Source: Helicobacter sp. (GTDB lineage Bacteria > Campylobacterota > Campylobacteria > Campylobacterales > Helicobacteraceae). From it: a stretch of 12,951 nucleotides of DNA. The stretch's first letter is position 1, and each line of letters starts with the position of its first letter. Location of the stretch: contig JAAVGZ010000021.1 in NCBI GenBank assembly GCA_014799985.1, positions 1 to 12,951 of the forward strand, given 5' to 3'. A program made the translations under genes and the position numbers. The notes under the pieces were generated by a model. It made no database searches and was not told the origin of the DNA. It saw only the letters and a program-made list of their open reading frames with translations. Shown piece after piece: positions 1 to 7,382 of the stretch.

Positions 1-68
1 ATAGCCGAAGCAATCAACCGCGCCGAACGTTCAGAGACGTTTGATTGCTTCGCTTCGCTCGCAATGAC
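1..68. repeat. Inverted pair of a short dispersed repeat (REPIN-like), left copy cut by the window edge
   Basis: A perfect 12-bp inverted repeat is present: CGAAGCAATCAA at 6-17 and TTGATTGCTTCG at 41-52. The right half (41-68), read on the minus strand, is a full unit running from GTCATTGCGAG to GAAGCAATCAA. The left half is the tail of a forward unit whose head lies before base 1. Between them is a smaller inverted repeat, AACGT (26-30) with ACGTT (37-41). Related units occur at 132-240 and 12754-12803. Paired inverted short intergenic repeats of this kind are known as REP doublets or REPINs; placing this one in that class is my inference. No coding potential is evident. Confidence 0.75.
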
Positions 69-78
69 CCACCCCCTG

Positions 79-99
79 CCCCCTCCGCAAGGGAGGGGG
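79..99. repeat. GC-rich intergenic hairpin
   Basis: CCCCCTCC (79-86) pairs with GGAGGGGG (92-99) around a 5-nt loop. It lies in non-coding DNA between two repeat doublets. No T-run follows, so it is not a typical intrinsic terminator. The preceding string CCCCCTGCCCC resembles C-rich strings just after napD (from 5537) and after the phosphate transporter (7371-7389), which suggests a recurring intergenic element. Confidence 0.5.
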
Positions 100-131
100 G
101 AATGGAGGCTGGATTTAGTCGCACTCCTTTT

Positions 132-240
132 GTCATTGCGAGCGAGCACAACGTGCGAGCGTGGCAACCAACAGGCAAGGAATCCCCATGATTCTAGCTT
201 TGTATACGGTTGATTGCTTCGGCTGCCGCCTCGCAATGAC
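132..240. repeat. Second inverted pair of the dispersed repeat (REPIN-like)
   Basis: The outer arms are perfect 11-bp inverted repeats: GTCATTGCGAG at 132-142 and CTCGCAATGAC at 230-240. Inner arms GCAACCAAC (164-172) and GTTGATTGC (209-217) pair with one mismatch. The forward unit (132-189) ends in a tail, AACAGGCAAGGAATCCCCA, that closely matches the tail of the unit at the other end of the window (12782-12801). Each unit has a different self-complementary core: GCAC-AAC-GTGC here in the forward copy, and GGC-TGCC-GCC in the reverse copy. Open frames through this region are translations of the repeat and not genes. Confidence 0.75.
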
Positions 241-295
241 ACAAAATAGCGCATACAAAATTTCCCATTGTCATGTGGAACATCAGCGCGGCAGC

Positions 296-314
296 CAAGC
301 GCGATTCGCGCTTG
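296..314. promoter_or_regulatory. 19-bp palindrome upstream of napA, possible operator
   Basis: Two perfect 9-bp arms, CAAGCGCGA and TCGCGCTTG, flank a single central T at 305. It lies about 35 bp before the napA -10 hexamer, so its centre is near -57 from the inferred start of transcription, a position typical of activator sites. It does not match an FNR box (TTGAT-N4-ATCAA). Alternatively it could fold as a 7-bp RNA stem with loop GATTC, but that would have to be in a transcript starting further upstream. The palindrome is directly visible; its function is inferred. Confidence 0.4.
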
Positions 315-337
315 CAGCTTCAAAGGGTGGAAATGTT

Positions 338-382
338 AAAAAAAAAAGCTATACTTACAGCATACAAACCCCATTAAGGAGG
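338..382 (+). promoter_or_regulatory. napA promoter (-10 TATACT) with A10 tract, and strong RBS
   Basis: A run of ten A residues (338-347) sits two bases before TATACT (350-355), a good sigma-70 -10 hexamer. A start of transcription near 362 would follow. There is no clear -35 box, as is common in Campylobacterota, where A/T-rich DNA upstream of the -10 substitutes for it. A near-perfect Shine-Dalgarno AAGGAGG (376-382) stands 4 nt before the napA ATG. The A10 run within the promoter spacer could vary in length by slippage. The bases from 241 to 295 show no other feature I can support. Confidence 0.6.
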
Positions 383-386
383 CAAA

Positions 387-3170
387 ATGACCAGACGAGA
401 TTTCATCAAAAATACCGCCGTGTGTGCCGCAGCGGGCGTGGCGGGAATGAATGTTCCCCAAAGCCTAGAAGCCGCACCAGCCGGAACAAAATGGACATGG
501 GACAAAGCCACATGCCGCTTCTGTGGCACAGGCTGTGGGATTCTCATTGCCCGCGAAAACGACAAAATTGTCGCTGTCAAAGGCGACCCCGAAGCCCCCG
601 TGAATCGCGGGCTCAACTGCATCAAGGGCTACTTCAACGCCAAGATTATGTATGGCGAGGACCGCCTCTCAACGCCCCTTTTGCGCGTGAATGCCGCAGG
701 CGAGTTCGACAAACAGGGCAAGTTCCAACCCGTTAGCTGGCAAAGAGCCTTTGACGAAATGGAAAAACATGCCAAACGAGCCTTCAACGAGCTCGGCACA
801 TCGGGAATCGGCGTGTTTGGCAGCGGACAATACACAATCCCCGAGGGCTACACAGCCGTGAAGCTCATCAAGGGCGGATTCCGCAGCAACAACATCGACC
901 CAAATGCGCGCCACTGCATGGCGAGCGCGGTCGTGGCGTTTATGCAAACCTTTGGCGTGGACGAGCCTAGCGGCTGTTATGACGACATCGAATACACCGA
1001 CACAATCATCACATGGGGCGCGAACATGGCAGAGATGCACCCAATCCTTTGGGCACGCGTGAGCGACCGCAAGCTAAGCGCGCCCGAGAAGGTGCGCGTG
1101 GTGAATCTTAGCACCTATTCAACACGCACAAGCAACCTCGCCGACACCGAAATCATCTTCAGACCCAGCACCGACCTTGCGATTTGGAACTACATCGCGC
1201 GCGAAATTGTCTATAACCACCCTGAAGCGATGGACAAAAACTTCGTGGAGAAACACTGCATTTTCACGACAGGCTATGCCGACATCGGCTATGGCATGCG
1301 CGCCAACCCCAACCACCCCAAGTTCAAAGCCGCAGAAAAAGACACAGTCGACAAAGAAAACAAGATTGTGCTTGACGAGCAAGAGGCAAAGGCGCTCGCC
1401 TATTTGGGCGTGAAAGCGGGCGACACATTCGAGATGAAGCACCAAAACAACGCGACAGACCATTGGGAGATTAGCTTTGAAGACTTCAAAAAAGGGCTCG
1501 AGCCCTACACGCTCGACTATGTCGCCGAAGTCGCCAAGGGCGATGACAACGAGAGCATCGAATCTTTCAAGGCAAAATTGCAAGATTTGGCAAATCTCTA
1601 CATCGAAAAGTCTCGCAAAGTCGTGAGCTTCTGGACGATGGGATTCAACCAACACACACGCGGCACATGGGTCAACGAGCAAGCCTATATGGTGCATTTC
1701 TTGCTTGGCAAGCAATCCCAACCCGGCAACGGCGCGTTCAGCCTCACAGGGCAACCAAGCGCATGCGGCACAGCGCGCGAAGTGGGGACATTCTCGCATC
1801 GCTTGCCCGCCGATATGGTTGTGGGCAACCCCAAACACCGCGAAATCACCGAAAAAATCTGGAAGCTGCCCGCCAAGACGCTCAACCCCAAACCCGGCGC
1901 GCACTACATGAAGATTATGCGCGACCTCGAAGACGGCAAAATCAAGTTCATCTGGGTGCAAGTCAACAATCCTTGGCAAAACAGCGCGAACGCGAACCAC
2001 TGGATTGAAGCCGCGCGCAAAATGGACAACTTCATCGTGGTGAGCGATTCCTACCCCGGAATCAGCGCCAAAGTCGCCGACTTGATTCTGCCCTGTGCGA
2101 TGATTTATGAAAAATGGGGCGCATACGGCAACGCCGAGCGCCGTACACAACACTGGAAGCAACAAGTAACACCTTATGGCGATGCGATGAGCGACACATG
2201 GCAGATGATTGAGTTCTCGAAACGATTCAAGCTCAAAGAGGTCTGGGGCGAAACAAAGGTCGATGAGCAGCTCACGCTCCCAAGCGTTTTGGACGAAGCG
2301 AAAAAAATGGGATACAGCGAGGAAGACACGCTCTTTGATGTTTTGTTTGCCAACAAAGACGCCAAGAAATTCGACACAAAAGCCGCCGTGCTCAAGGGCG
2401 CTCCAAACACCGAAGTTTTCGGCGATTCGCGCAAAGTCGTTGGCAGCGATGGCTTGCCATTTGAGGGCTATGGATTCTTCGTGCAAAAATATTTGTGGGA
2501 GGAATACCGCAAGTTTGGCGTGGGGCATGGGCATGACCTCGCGCCCTTCGAGGCTTACCATGGCAAAGCGCGCGGATTGCGCTGGCCTGTCGTGAATGGC
2601 AAAGAAACGCTTTGGCGATTCAACACCAAATATGATTATTATGCCAAAAAAGCAGCGCCCAATTCGGATTATGCCTTCTATGGCGCAGCCGACAAAGCCT
2701 TGCAACGTGGCGATTTGACGGGTCCCACCACAGAAGAAAAATTCCCGCTCACAAACAAGGTCAAGATTTTCTTCCGCCCATTCATGAAAGCGCCCGAGCG
2801 CCCCGATTCCAACTATCCGCTCTGGCTTTGCACAGGGCGCGTGCTCGAGCATTGGCACAGCGGAACGATGACAATGCGCGTTCCCGAGCTCTATCGCGCC
2901 GTGCCCGAGGCATTGTGCTATATGAACGAGGAAGACGCCAAGAAATTCTCCGTTGGGCAAGGCGACTTGGTCTGGGTCGAAAGCAGACGCGGCAGAGTCA
3001 AGGCGCGCGTCGACCTTCGCGGGCGCAACAAGCCACCTGTGGGGCTCGTTTATGTGCCTTGGTTTGACGAGAATGTCTTTATCAACAAGGTAACACTTGA
3101 CGCAACATGTCCTCTTAGCAAAGAAACGGACTTCAAAAAATGTGCAGTCAAAATCACGAAAGCAAGCTAG
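387..3170 (+). CDS. napA: Periplasmic nitrate reductase, catalytic subunit NapA
   Basis: Reduces nitrate to nitrite in the periplasm at a Mo-bis-MGD centre, taking electrons from NapB. The N-terminus carries a Tat signal (R3R4-DFIK) followed by a small-residue hydrophobic stretch, so the protein is exported folded. The [4Fe-4S] ligands are C43, C46, C50 and C78, and K80 is the conserved lysine between the cluster and the pterin. The motif DPNARHCMAS places the molybdenum-ligand cysteine at C177, which marks NapA and not the serine-ligated NarG. The 927-residue length is normal for epsilonproteobacterial NapA. The C-terminal half shows the molydopterin dinucleotide-binding fold (TGRVLEHWHSGTMT near 815). 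The start is fixed by AAGGAGG 4 nt upstream and by the Tat motif. First gene of a tightly packed nap operon. No frameshift or missing catalytic residue is seen. Confidence 0.98.
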   Translation: MTRRDFIKNTAVCAAAGVAGMNVPQSLEAAPAGTKWTWDKATCRFCGTGCGILIARENDKIVAVKGDPEAPVNRGLNCIKGYFNAKIMYGEDRLSTPLLRVNAAGEFDKQGKFQPVSWQRAFDEMEKHAKRAFNELGTSGIGVFGSGQYTIPEGYTAVKLIKGGFRSNNIDPNARHCMASAVVAFMQTFGVDEPSGCYDDIEYTDTIITWGANMAEMHPILWARVSDRKLSAPEKVRVVNLSTYSTRTSNLADTEIIFRPSTDLAIWNYIAREIVYNHPEAMDKNFVEKHCIFTTGYADIGYGMRANPNHPKFKAAEKDTVDKENKIVLDEQEAKALAYLGVKAGDTFEMKHQNNATDHWEISFEDFKKGLEPYTLDYVAEVAKGDDNESIESFKAKLQDLANLYIEKSRKVVSFWTMGFNQHTRGTWVNEQAYMVHFLLGKQSQPGNGAFSLTGQPSACGTAREVGTFSHRLPADMVVGNPKHREITEKIWKLPAKTLNPKPGAHYMKIMRDLEDGKIKFIWVQVNNPWQNSANANHWIEAARKMDNFIVVSDSYPGISAKVADLILPCAMIYEKWGAYGNAERRTQHWKQQVTPYGDAMSDTWQMIEFSKRFKLKEVWGETKVDEQLTLPSVLDEAKKMGYSEEDTLFDVLFANKDAKKFDTKAAVLKGAPNTEVFGDSRKVVGSDGLPFEGYGFFVQKYLWEEYRKFGVGHGHDLAPFEAYHGKARGLRWPVVNGKETLWRFNTKYDYYAKKAAPNSDYAFYGAADKALQRGDLTGPTTEEKFPLTNKVKIFFRPFMKAPERPDSNYPLWLCTGRVLEHWHSGTMTMRVPELYRAVPEALCYMNEEDAKKFSVGQGDLVWVESRRGRVKARVDLRGRNKPPVGLVYVPWFDENVFINKVTLDATCPLSKETDFKKCAVKITKAS

Positions 3171-3901
3171 AGCGGCGCACGTTCTTGCAAAACGCGCTCA
3201 AGGGCGCGGCGTTGTGCGTTGCCGGCGGCTTTTTGACCGACATGGCGCTTAGCGCTGGGAAAGACCATTATTCCTTGCGCCCGCCGGGGGCAGAAGAAGC
3301 GGAGCGATTCTATTCGCTCTGCGTGCGCTGCGGGCTGTGTGTCGAGGCTTGCCCCTATGACACGCTCAAGCTCGCCAAGCTGTTCGATTCCGCCCCGATT
3401 GGCACGCCCTTTTACGAGGCGCGCGAGATTCCATGCTATCTCTGCCCCGACTTGCCATGCGTGCGAGAATGCCCAACCAACGCGCTCGACAAGAGCCACC
3501 TTGATGTGCAAAAGCCCATCGAGGAGCTCAAAATGGGAATCGCCGTGCTCGATTCTGCCTTTTGCCTCGCGCATTGGGGCATACAATGCGATGCATGCTA
3601 TCGCGTCTGCCCGCTGATTGACAGAGCGCTCAAGATTGAGCAAAAGCGCAACGAGAAAACGGGCAAACACGCGCTGTTGCTGCCTGTGGTCGATAACGAA
3701 GTCTGTGTGGGCTGCGGGCTGTGCGAGCATGCCTGCATCACCGAGAAGCCTTCAATCCGCGTTTTGCCGCGCGAGTTTGTGCTAGGCGCTGTGGCAGAGC
3801 ACTACCTGAAGCAAGAGCGCCCTGTGGAGAGCGCGCCCGGCTCGCCCGCGCCCAAGCCACGCAACAGAGCGCAAGACTATCTGAATGAGGAATTGCTATG
3901 A
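3140..3901 (+). CDS. napG: Ferredoxin-type protein NapG, menaquinol dehydrogenase subunit
   Basis: Periplasmic iron-sulfur protein that with membrane-bound NapH oxidises menaquinol and passes electrons towards NapB/NapA. In Campylobacterota NapGH replaces NapC. A Tat-type signal is visible (ERRTFLQ, R12-R13, then a hydrophobic stretch to about residue 37). Four [4Fe-4S] binding groups follow: C61/64/67/71, C99/102/107/111, C142 or a nearby ligand with C150/153/157, and C189/192/195/199. The length of 253 residues is typical. The ATG at 3140 overlaps napA by 31 nt and has no convincing Shine-Dalgarno, but it is the only start that keeps the twin arginines, so translational coupling to napA is likely. 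The C-terminus (residues 226-245) is rich in Pro, Ala and Arg. Confidence 0.95.
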   Translation: MCSQNHESKLERRTFLQNALKGAALCVAGGFLTDMALSAGKDHYSLRPPGAEEAERFYSLCVRCGLCVEACPYDTLKLAKLFDSAPIGTPFYEAREIPCYLCPDLPCVRECPTNALDKSHLDVQKPIEELKMGIAVLDSAFCLAHWGIQCDACYRVCPLIDRALKIEQKRNEKTGKHALLLPVVDNEVCVGCGLCEHACITEKPSIRVLPREFVLGAVAEHYLKQERPVESAPGSPAPKPRNRAQDYLNEELL

Positions 3902-4665
3902 AATACTTGCTATTGCGGCGATGTTGCCAATTTCTCATCATCGCGTTGTTCATGGCTGGCGTTTTTGTGGGCAACCTTAGCAGCTCAAAGCTCTTTAGCA
4001 CGATTCCACTTAGCGACCCTTTCGCGGCGCTGCAAATCGCGCTTGCGAGCTTGAGCATTGACATCACCCTGCTCACGGGCGCCGTGATTGTCTTTGTGCT
4101 CTATGCGCTCTTGGGGCGCGTGTTTTGCGCATGGGTTTGCCCTGTGAATCTCATCACCGATTTTGCCGCGTGGCTTCGCGCCAAGCTCGGCGTGCAGGGC
4201 AGATTCCTAAACCTCAACAAAAACCTGCGCTTCGTCTTGCTCGCGCTGTTCTTGTTGCTCTCGTTTCTGCTTTCGATGCCCGCGTTTGAATCGGTGAGCT
4301 TCATCGGCATTATCCAGCGCGGAATCCTCTTTGGCGGCGTTTCGTGGCTGTTTGTAGCGTTTGTGATTCTGTGTCTCGACATTTGGGGCGCGCCCCGCGC
4401 GACATGCTCGCACATCTGCCCGCTTGGCGCATTCTATGCGCTCATTGGCAAATGGGCGCTGCTCAAAGTCCGCTACAATCGCGACAAATGCACCAAATGC
4501 ATGCGCTGTGTGCAAATCTGCCCCGAAAAGCAGGTCTTGTGGATGGTTGGCAAAGAATCGGCGAACGTGTGCAGCGGCGAATGCCTCCGCTGCGCACGTT
4601 GCATTGATGTGTGCAACGATGATGCACTCAATTTTAATCTTGTAACCTTAGGAGAGAAAAAATGA
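3898..4665 (+). CDS. napH: Membrane ferredoxin-type protein NapH
   Basis: Inner-membrane partner of NapG and the probable site of menaquinol oxidation. Four membrane spans can be seen, near residues 11-30, 57-76, 110-127 and 145-162. Two CxxxCP motifs characteristic of NapH are at C77-AWV-CP and C170-SHI-CP. The cytoplasmic C-terminus has two [4Fe-4S] ferredoxin motifs, C198/201/204/208 and C229/232/235/239. The length of 255 residues is normal. The start overlaps the napG stop as ATGA (3898-3901), with TGAGGAA at 3885-3891 as Shine-Dalgarno. The end overlaps napB in the same way. Such 4-nt overlaps indicate one transcript with coupled translation. Confidence 0.95.
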   Translation: MKYLLLRRCCQFLIIALFMAGVFVGNLSSSKLFSTIPLSDPFAALQIALASLSIDITLLTGAVIVFVLYALLGRVFCAWVCPVNLITDFAAWLRAKLGVQGRFLNLNKNLRFVLLALFLLLSFLLSMPAFESVSFIGIIQRGILFGGVSWLFVAFVILCLDIWGAPRATCSHICPLGAFYALIGKWALLKVRYNRDKCTKCMRCVQICPEKQVLWMVGKESANVCSGECLRCARCIDVCNDDALNFNLVTLGEKK

Positions 4666-5195
4666 AAACAAAACTTTTGATGTTGGGCGCGCTCGCCCTC
4701 TTTGTTGGCTGTGGAGAGCTAACGACTAGCGATGTGAACACAGACAATACCGTCGGCATGGCAACCTTGCGCAGCGTAGATTTGTTGAACGAAAACGGCG
4801 TTGTTTTGAGCACATCGCAATACATCGAGACATCGCCCGGCGAATCGGCAAAATTCGAGCGCTCATTTGAGAACGCTCCGCCGCTCATCTCGCACAGCAC
4901 CGAGGGGCTCGTGCCGATTACAGCAGACAACAACCAATGCGCCATCTGCCACGACAAATCGATTGCCGAAGGCACTGGCGCAACACCGATTCCAGCCTCG
5001 CACTATGTTCAGCTTCGCACCCTCAAGCGCACAGGCGATGCTGTGAGCAGCGAGCGATTCAACTGCACACAATGCCACGTGCCCCAAAGCGATGCGAAAA
5101 TCGTGGTTGGCAACAGCTTCCGCCCAAGCTTTAGCAAAGAATCGCTCAAAAGCAGCTCGAATCTTCTCGATGTGCTCAACGAAGGCGTGAAATGA
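4662..5195 (+). CDS. napB: Diheme cytochrome c NapB, electron-transfer subunit of nitrate reductase
   Basis: Small periplasmic diheme cytochrome that delivers electrons to NapA. Two CxxCH heme-attachment motifs are present: C93-AI-CH97 and C135-TQ-CH139. Family-typical histidines around them (H78 in NAPPLISHS and H114 in PIPASH) are the likely distal axial ligands. The conserved block NAPPLI...GLVPIT...NNQC is clear. The N-terminus is a Sec signal with hydrophobic core LLMLGALALFVG followed directly by Cys17, which resembles a lipobox, so the mature protein may be lipid-anchored. A good Shine-Dalgarno (AGGAGAG, 4650-4656) precedes the ATG. ATGA overlaps with napH upstream and napD downstream support a single operon. 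Confidence 0.95.
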   Translation: MKTKLLMLGALALFVGCGELTTSDVNTDNTVGMATLRSVDLLNENGVVLSTSQYIETSPGESAKFERSFENAPPLISHSTEGLVPITADNNQCAICHDKSIAEGTGATPIPASHYVQLRTLKRTGDAVSSERFNCTQCHVPQSDAKIVVGNSFRPSFSKESLKSSSNLLDVLNEGVK

Positions 5196-5536
5196 ACATT
5201 TCAAGCGTGCTGCTCACCACAAAAACAGAGACAGCCGATTCTCTATGCGAGTGCATAGCCGCAACGCCCTGTTGCAGCGTTGCGCTGCGCGAGAAGGCGG
5301 CAGTTGGTGAAAAGATTGTCGCGCTGATTGAAGCCCCCGACCTCGAAAGCGGCGTGGGGGCTTACCAAACGCTTGAGAAGCTGCCCGATGTAACGAGCAT
5401 CGCAATGGTTTTTGCGTATGATGATTGCGCAGGGGATATGAGCGCGCTCAATCCAAACATCGCCCAAGACACGCTCAACAAGACGCAAAAAGCCGAAGAG
5501 ATAACCTATTTTGGCGCGATTACGCAAAAGCTCTAG
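5192..5536 (+). CDS. napD: NapD, cytoplasmic chaperone for NapA maturation
   Basis: NapD-family protein that binds the Tat signal peptide of NapA and holds back export until the Mo cofactor is inserted. The family pattern is visible: NISSVLL at the N-terminus, IVALIEAPDLESGV (residues 42-55), then LEKLPDVTSIAMVFAY (61-76). The 114-residue length is typical. It carries a small cysteine cluster (C19, C21, C27, C28) that is not a recognised metal motif. The start overlaps the napB stop (ATGA, 5192-5195). It is the last nap gene here; in several relatives napF and napL lie between napB and napD, and both are absent from this spot. Confidence 0.88.
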   Translation: MNISSVLLTTKTETADSLCECIAATPCCSVALREKAAVGEKIVALIEAPDLESGVGAYQTLEKLPDVTSIAMVFAYDDCAGDMSALNPNIAQDTLNKTQKAEEITYFGAITQKL

Positions 5537-5550
5537 CCCCCTGCCCCTTT

Positions 5551-5604
5551 GTTTATTTTTTAAGAATTCCTAGTATATAATCGCGACTCTTTGTTGTTGG
5601 AGGG
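5551..5604 (+). promoter_or_regulatory. Promoter and RBS of the Na+/phosphate transporter
   Basis: A perfect -10 hexamer TATAAT lies at 5576-5581, preceded by A/T-rich DNA with a T6 run (5556-5561), in the style of Campylobacterota vegetative promoters that lack a fixed -35 box. Transcription should start near 5588. GGAGGG (5599-5604) lies 6 nt before the ATG at 5611. The promoter sits within 75 bp of the napD stop. I see no hairpin next to the T-rich stretch that would end the nap transcript, so read-through is possible. Confidence 0.65.
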
Positions 5605-5610
5605 AACGCA

Positions 5611-7368
5611 ATGCGTAGTATTATCTTGGTTCTTGTTTTTGGTGCGTTGGGATTCCTGTTCTATGAATCCAGCTCGTTTTTGGGCGCATGCTCGGGAATC
5701 GCCATCTTTCTCTATGGCGTCATGTGCCTCAAAAACGGCTTCAACGCGTTTAGCACATTCATCGAGCGCGTGTTGAAAAAATGGGCAAACACGGTCAGCA
5801 AAAGCCTCATTTTTGGCGCTGTGTCGACGATGATTATGCAAAGCAGCGGGCTCGTGTCTGTGCTCGCCATCAGCTTCCTCGCCGCGGGCTTTATCACGCT
5901 CGCGCAAGGAATCGGCATCATCTTTGGCGCAAATGTCGGAACGACCGTTGTCGCGTGGGTGATTGCGGGCGCTGGGGTGAAGTTTGACATTTCGTCTATC
6001 ACCATGCCGCTGCTCGTTTTTGGCGTGATTTTGCAATTGCAAAACTCGAGCAACTGCAAGGCGCTTGGCTCGATTCTGTGCGGTGTCGGGTTTTTCTTTT
6101 TGGGAATCCACTTCTTAAAAGACGGCTTCAACGAGCTCAAAGATACAGTCGACATCGCACAATACGGGCAGATTGGCGGAATCGGCGGCGTGCTGCTGTT
6201 TGTGCTCATCGGAATGATTCTCACCGTTGTGATGCAGAGCAGCAACGCGAGCCTGCTTGTCGCAATTACGATTCTCAATGCGGGGCAGATGAGCTACGAG
6301 AACACATTGGGATTCGCGATTGGCTCAAACATCGGTAGCACCGTGATGGCAATCATCGGCTCTCTGGGCGTGAATGTCGCGGGCAAGCGGCTTGCGGCGG
6401 CGCACCTGCTGTTCAATAGCGTAACGGCTCTTGTCGCTGTCGTGTTCTTGCACCAATTCATGGTCGCCGTGCTCTTTTTGTGCAACGCCGTTGGAATCGC
6501 AAGCGATGATTACATCTTGCAAGTCTCGATGTTCCACACGCTGTTTAACATTGTTGGAATCGCGCTCATGATGCCCTTTGTGCACAAAATGGTTGCGTTC
6601 TTGGAGCGAATCATCGTCGACAAAAAGGCGAAAGAATACGCGCCCAAGTTCATCAACGAGGCGATTGTGCAATATCCCGACACGGCGATTGAAGCGCTTC
6701 GCAACGAAATGGAACATCTCTACGACAATTGCTTCAAGATTCTTGCGTATGCGATTGGCTTCAACCCCCAGCAAATCCAATCACAAACGCCTTTCAGGGA
6801 CATTATCGCCCAAAAGAAGCTGTATGCCGAGCAGGTGAACATCGAGGAGCTCTACAAGCAAAGCGCCAAGAGCCTCTTTGACGCGATGTTTGATTTTGCG
6901 ACAACGGCGCAAACATATATTAATGAATCCGAGCAAATGAACGAGATGCACCATATCAAAATCGCGGCGCGGCGCGCTGTGGAGTCGATTCACCAGCTCA
7001 AAATGCTGCACAAAAACCTCAAGGAGGTTACGAAATCTTCGAATCAATCGTTGGTGGAAATCTACAACGGAATCCGCATCGACCTCGCCGAGCTCTTGCG
7101 CAGCATCGAGAATCTCGACAACAGCACAGAGGAAAACATTCAGCTCATTCTCGCAAGCATCGCGAAAGGCTCGAAGATGCTCGATGAAGCCGATGACAAT
7201 GCGATTGCGAAGGTTGAGCGCCTGATTGCTGACAAAAAAATCACCGCCGCGAACGCGTCCTCGATTCTCAACGACATCGACACCACGAACAAAATCAGCA
7301 AAGACTTGCTCGTGATGACCAAACATCTCTATGCCGTACACATAGCAGACGAAGCGCCCAACACCTAG
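5611..7368 (+). CDS. Na+/phosphate cotransporter (NptA/PNaS family) with PhoU-like C-terminal domain
   Basis: Inner-membrane sodium-coupled phosphate transporter family (Na_Pi_cotrans, TC 2.A.58). The inverted-repeat transporter core shows both signature halves: QSSG (77-80) with GANVGTT (106-112), and QSSN (209-212) with GSNIGST (238-244). Further family sequences are HLLFN (265-269) and HTLFNIVG (309-316). Hydrophobic spans fill residues 1-330. From about 350 to 580 the protein is hydrophilic and helical, as in the PhoU-like regulatory domain often fused to this family. The 585-residue length fits such fusions. The start is supported by GGAGGG 6 nt upstream. Its own promoter and downstream hairpin suggest a separate transcription unit between nap and flaB. 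Family members may move phosphate either inwards or outwards; direction and ion coupling are not shown by sequence. Confidence 0.9.
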   Translation: MRSIILVLVFGALGFLFYESSSFLGACSGIAIFLYGVMCLKNGFNAFSTFIERVLKKWANTVSKSLIFGAVSTMIMQSSGLVSVLAISFLAAGFITLAQGIGIIFGANVGTTVVAWVIAGAGVKFDISSITMPLLVFGVILQLQNSSNCKALGSILCGVGFFFLGIHFLKDGFNELKDTVDIAQYGQIGGIGGVLLFVLIGMILTVVMQSSNASLLVAITILNAGQMSYENTLGFAIGSNIGSTVMAIIGSLGVNVAGKRLAAAHLLFNSVTALVAVVFLHQFMVAVLFLCNAVGIASDDYILQVSMFHTLFNIVGIALMMPFVHKMVAFLERIIVDKKAKEYAPKFINEAIVQYPDTAIEALRNEMEHLYDNCFKILAYAIGFNPQQIQSQTPFRDIIAQKKLYAEQVNIEELYKQSAKSLFDAMFDFATTAQTYINESEQMNEMHHIKIAARRAVESIHQLKMLHKNLKEVTKSSNQSLVEIYNGIRIDLAELLRSIENLDNSTEENIQLILASIAKGSKMLDEADDNAIAKVERLIADKKITAANASSILNDIDTTNKISKDLLVMTKHLYAVHIADEAPNT

Positions 7369-7382
7369 AACCCCCTCCGCCT

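Noticed and set aside
41..240. CRISPR array in the repeated region
   Set aside because: Units alternate in orientation, have variable cores and no uniform spacers; no cas genes are present.
161..736. 191-codon + strand frame crossing the repeat region into napA
   Set aside because: Its first part translates the dispersed repeat and its second part is out of frame with NapA, which has the Tat signal and a strong RBS.
1119..2960. 613-codon open frame on the minus strand inside napA
   Set aside because: It is fully antisense to an intact, family-matching NapA and its translation shows no recognisable domain; long antisense frames arise from codon bias in GC-rich third positions.
5537..5610. 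Intrinsic terminator for the nap operon
   Set aside because: There is a T-rich stretch but no inverted repeat in front of it that would form a stable stem.
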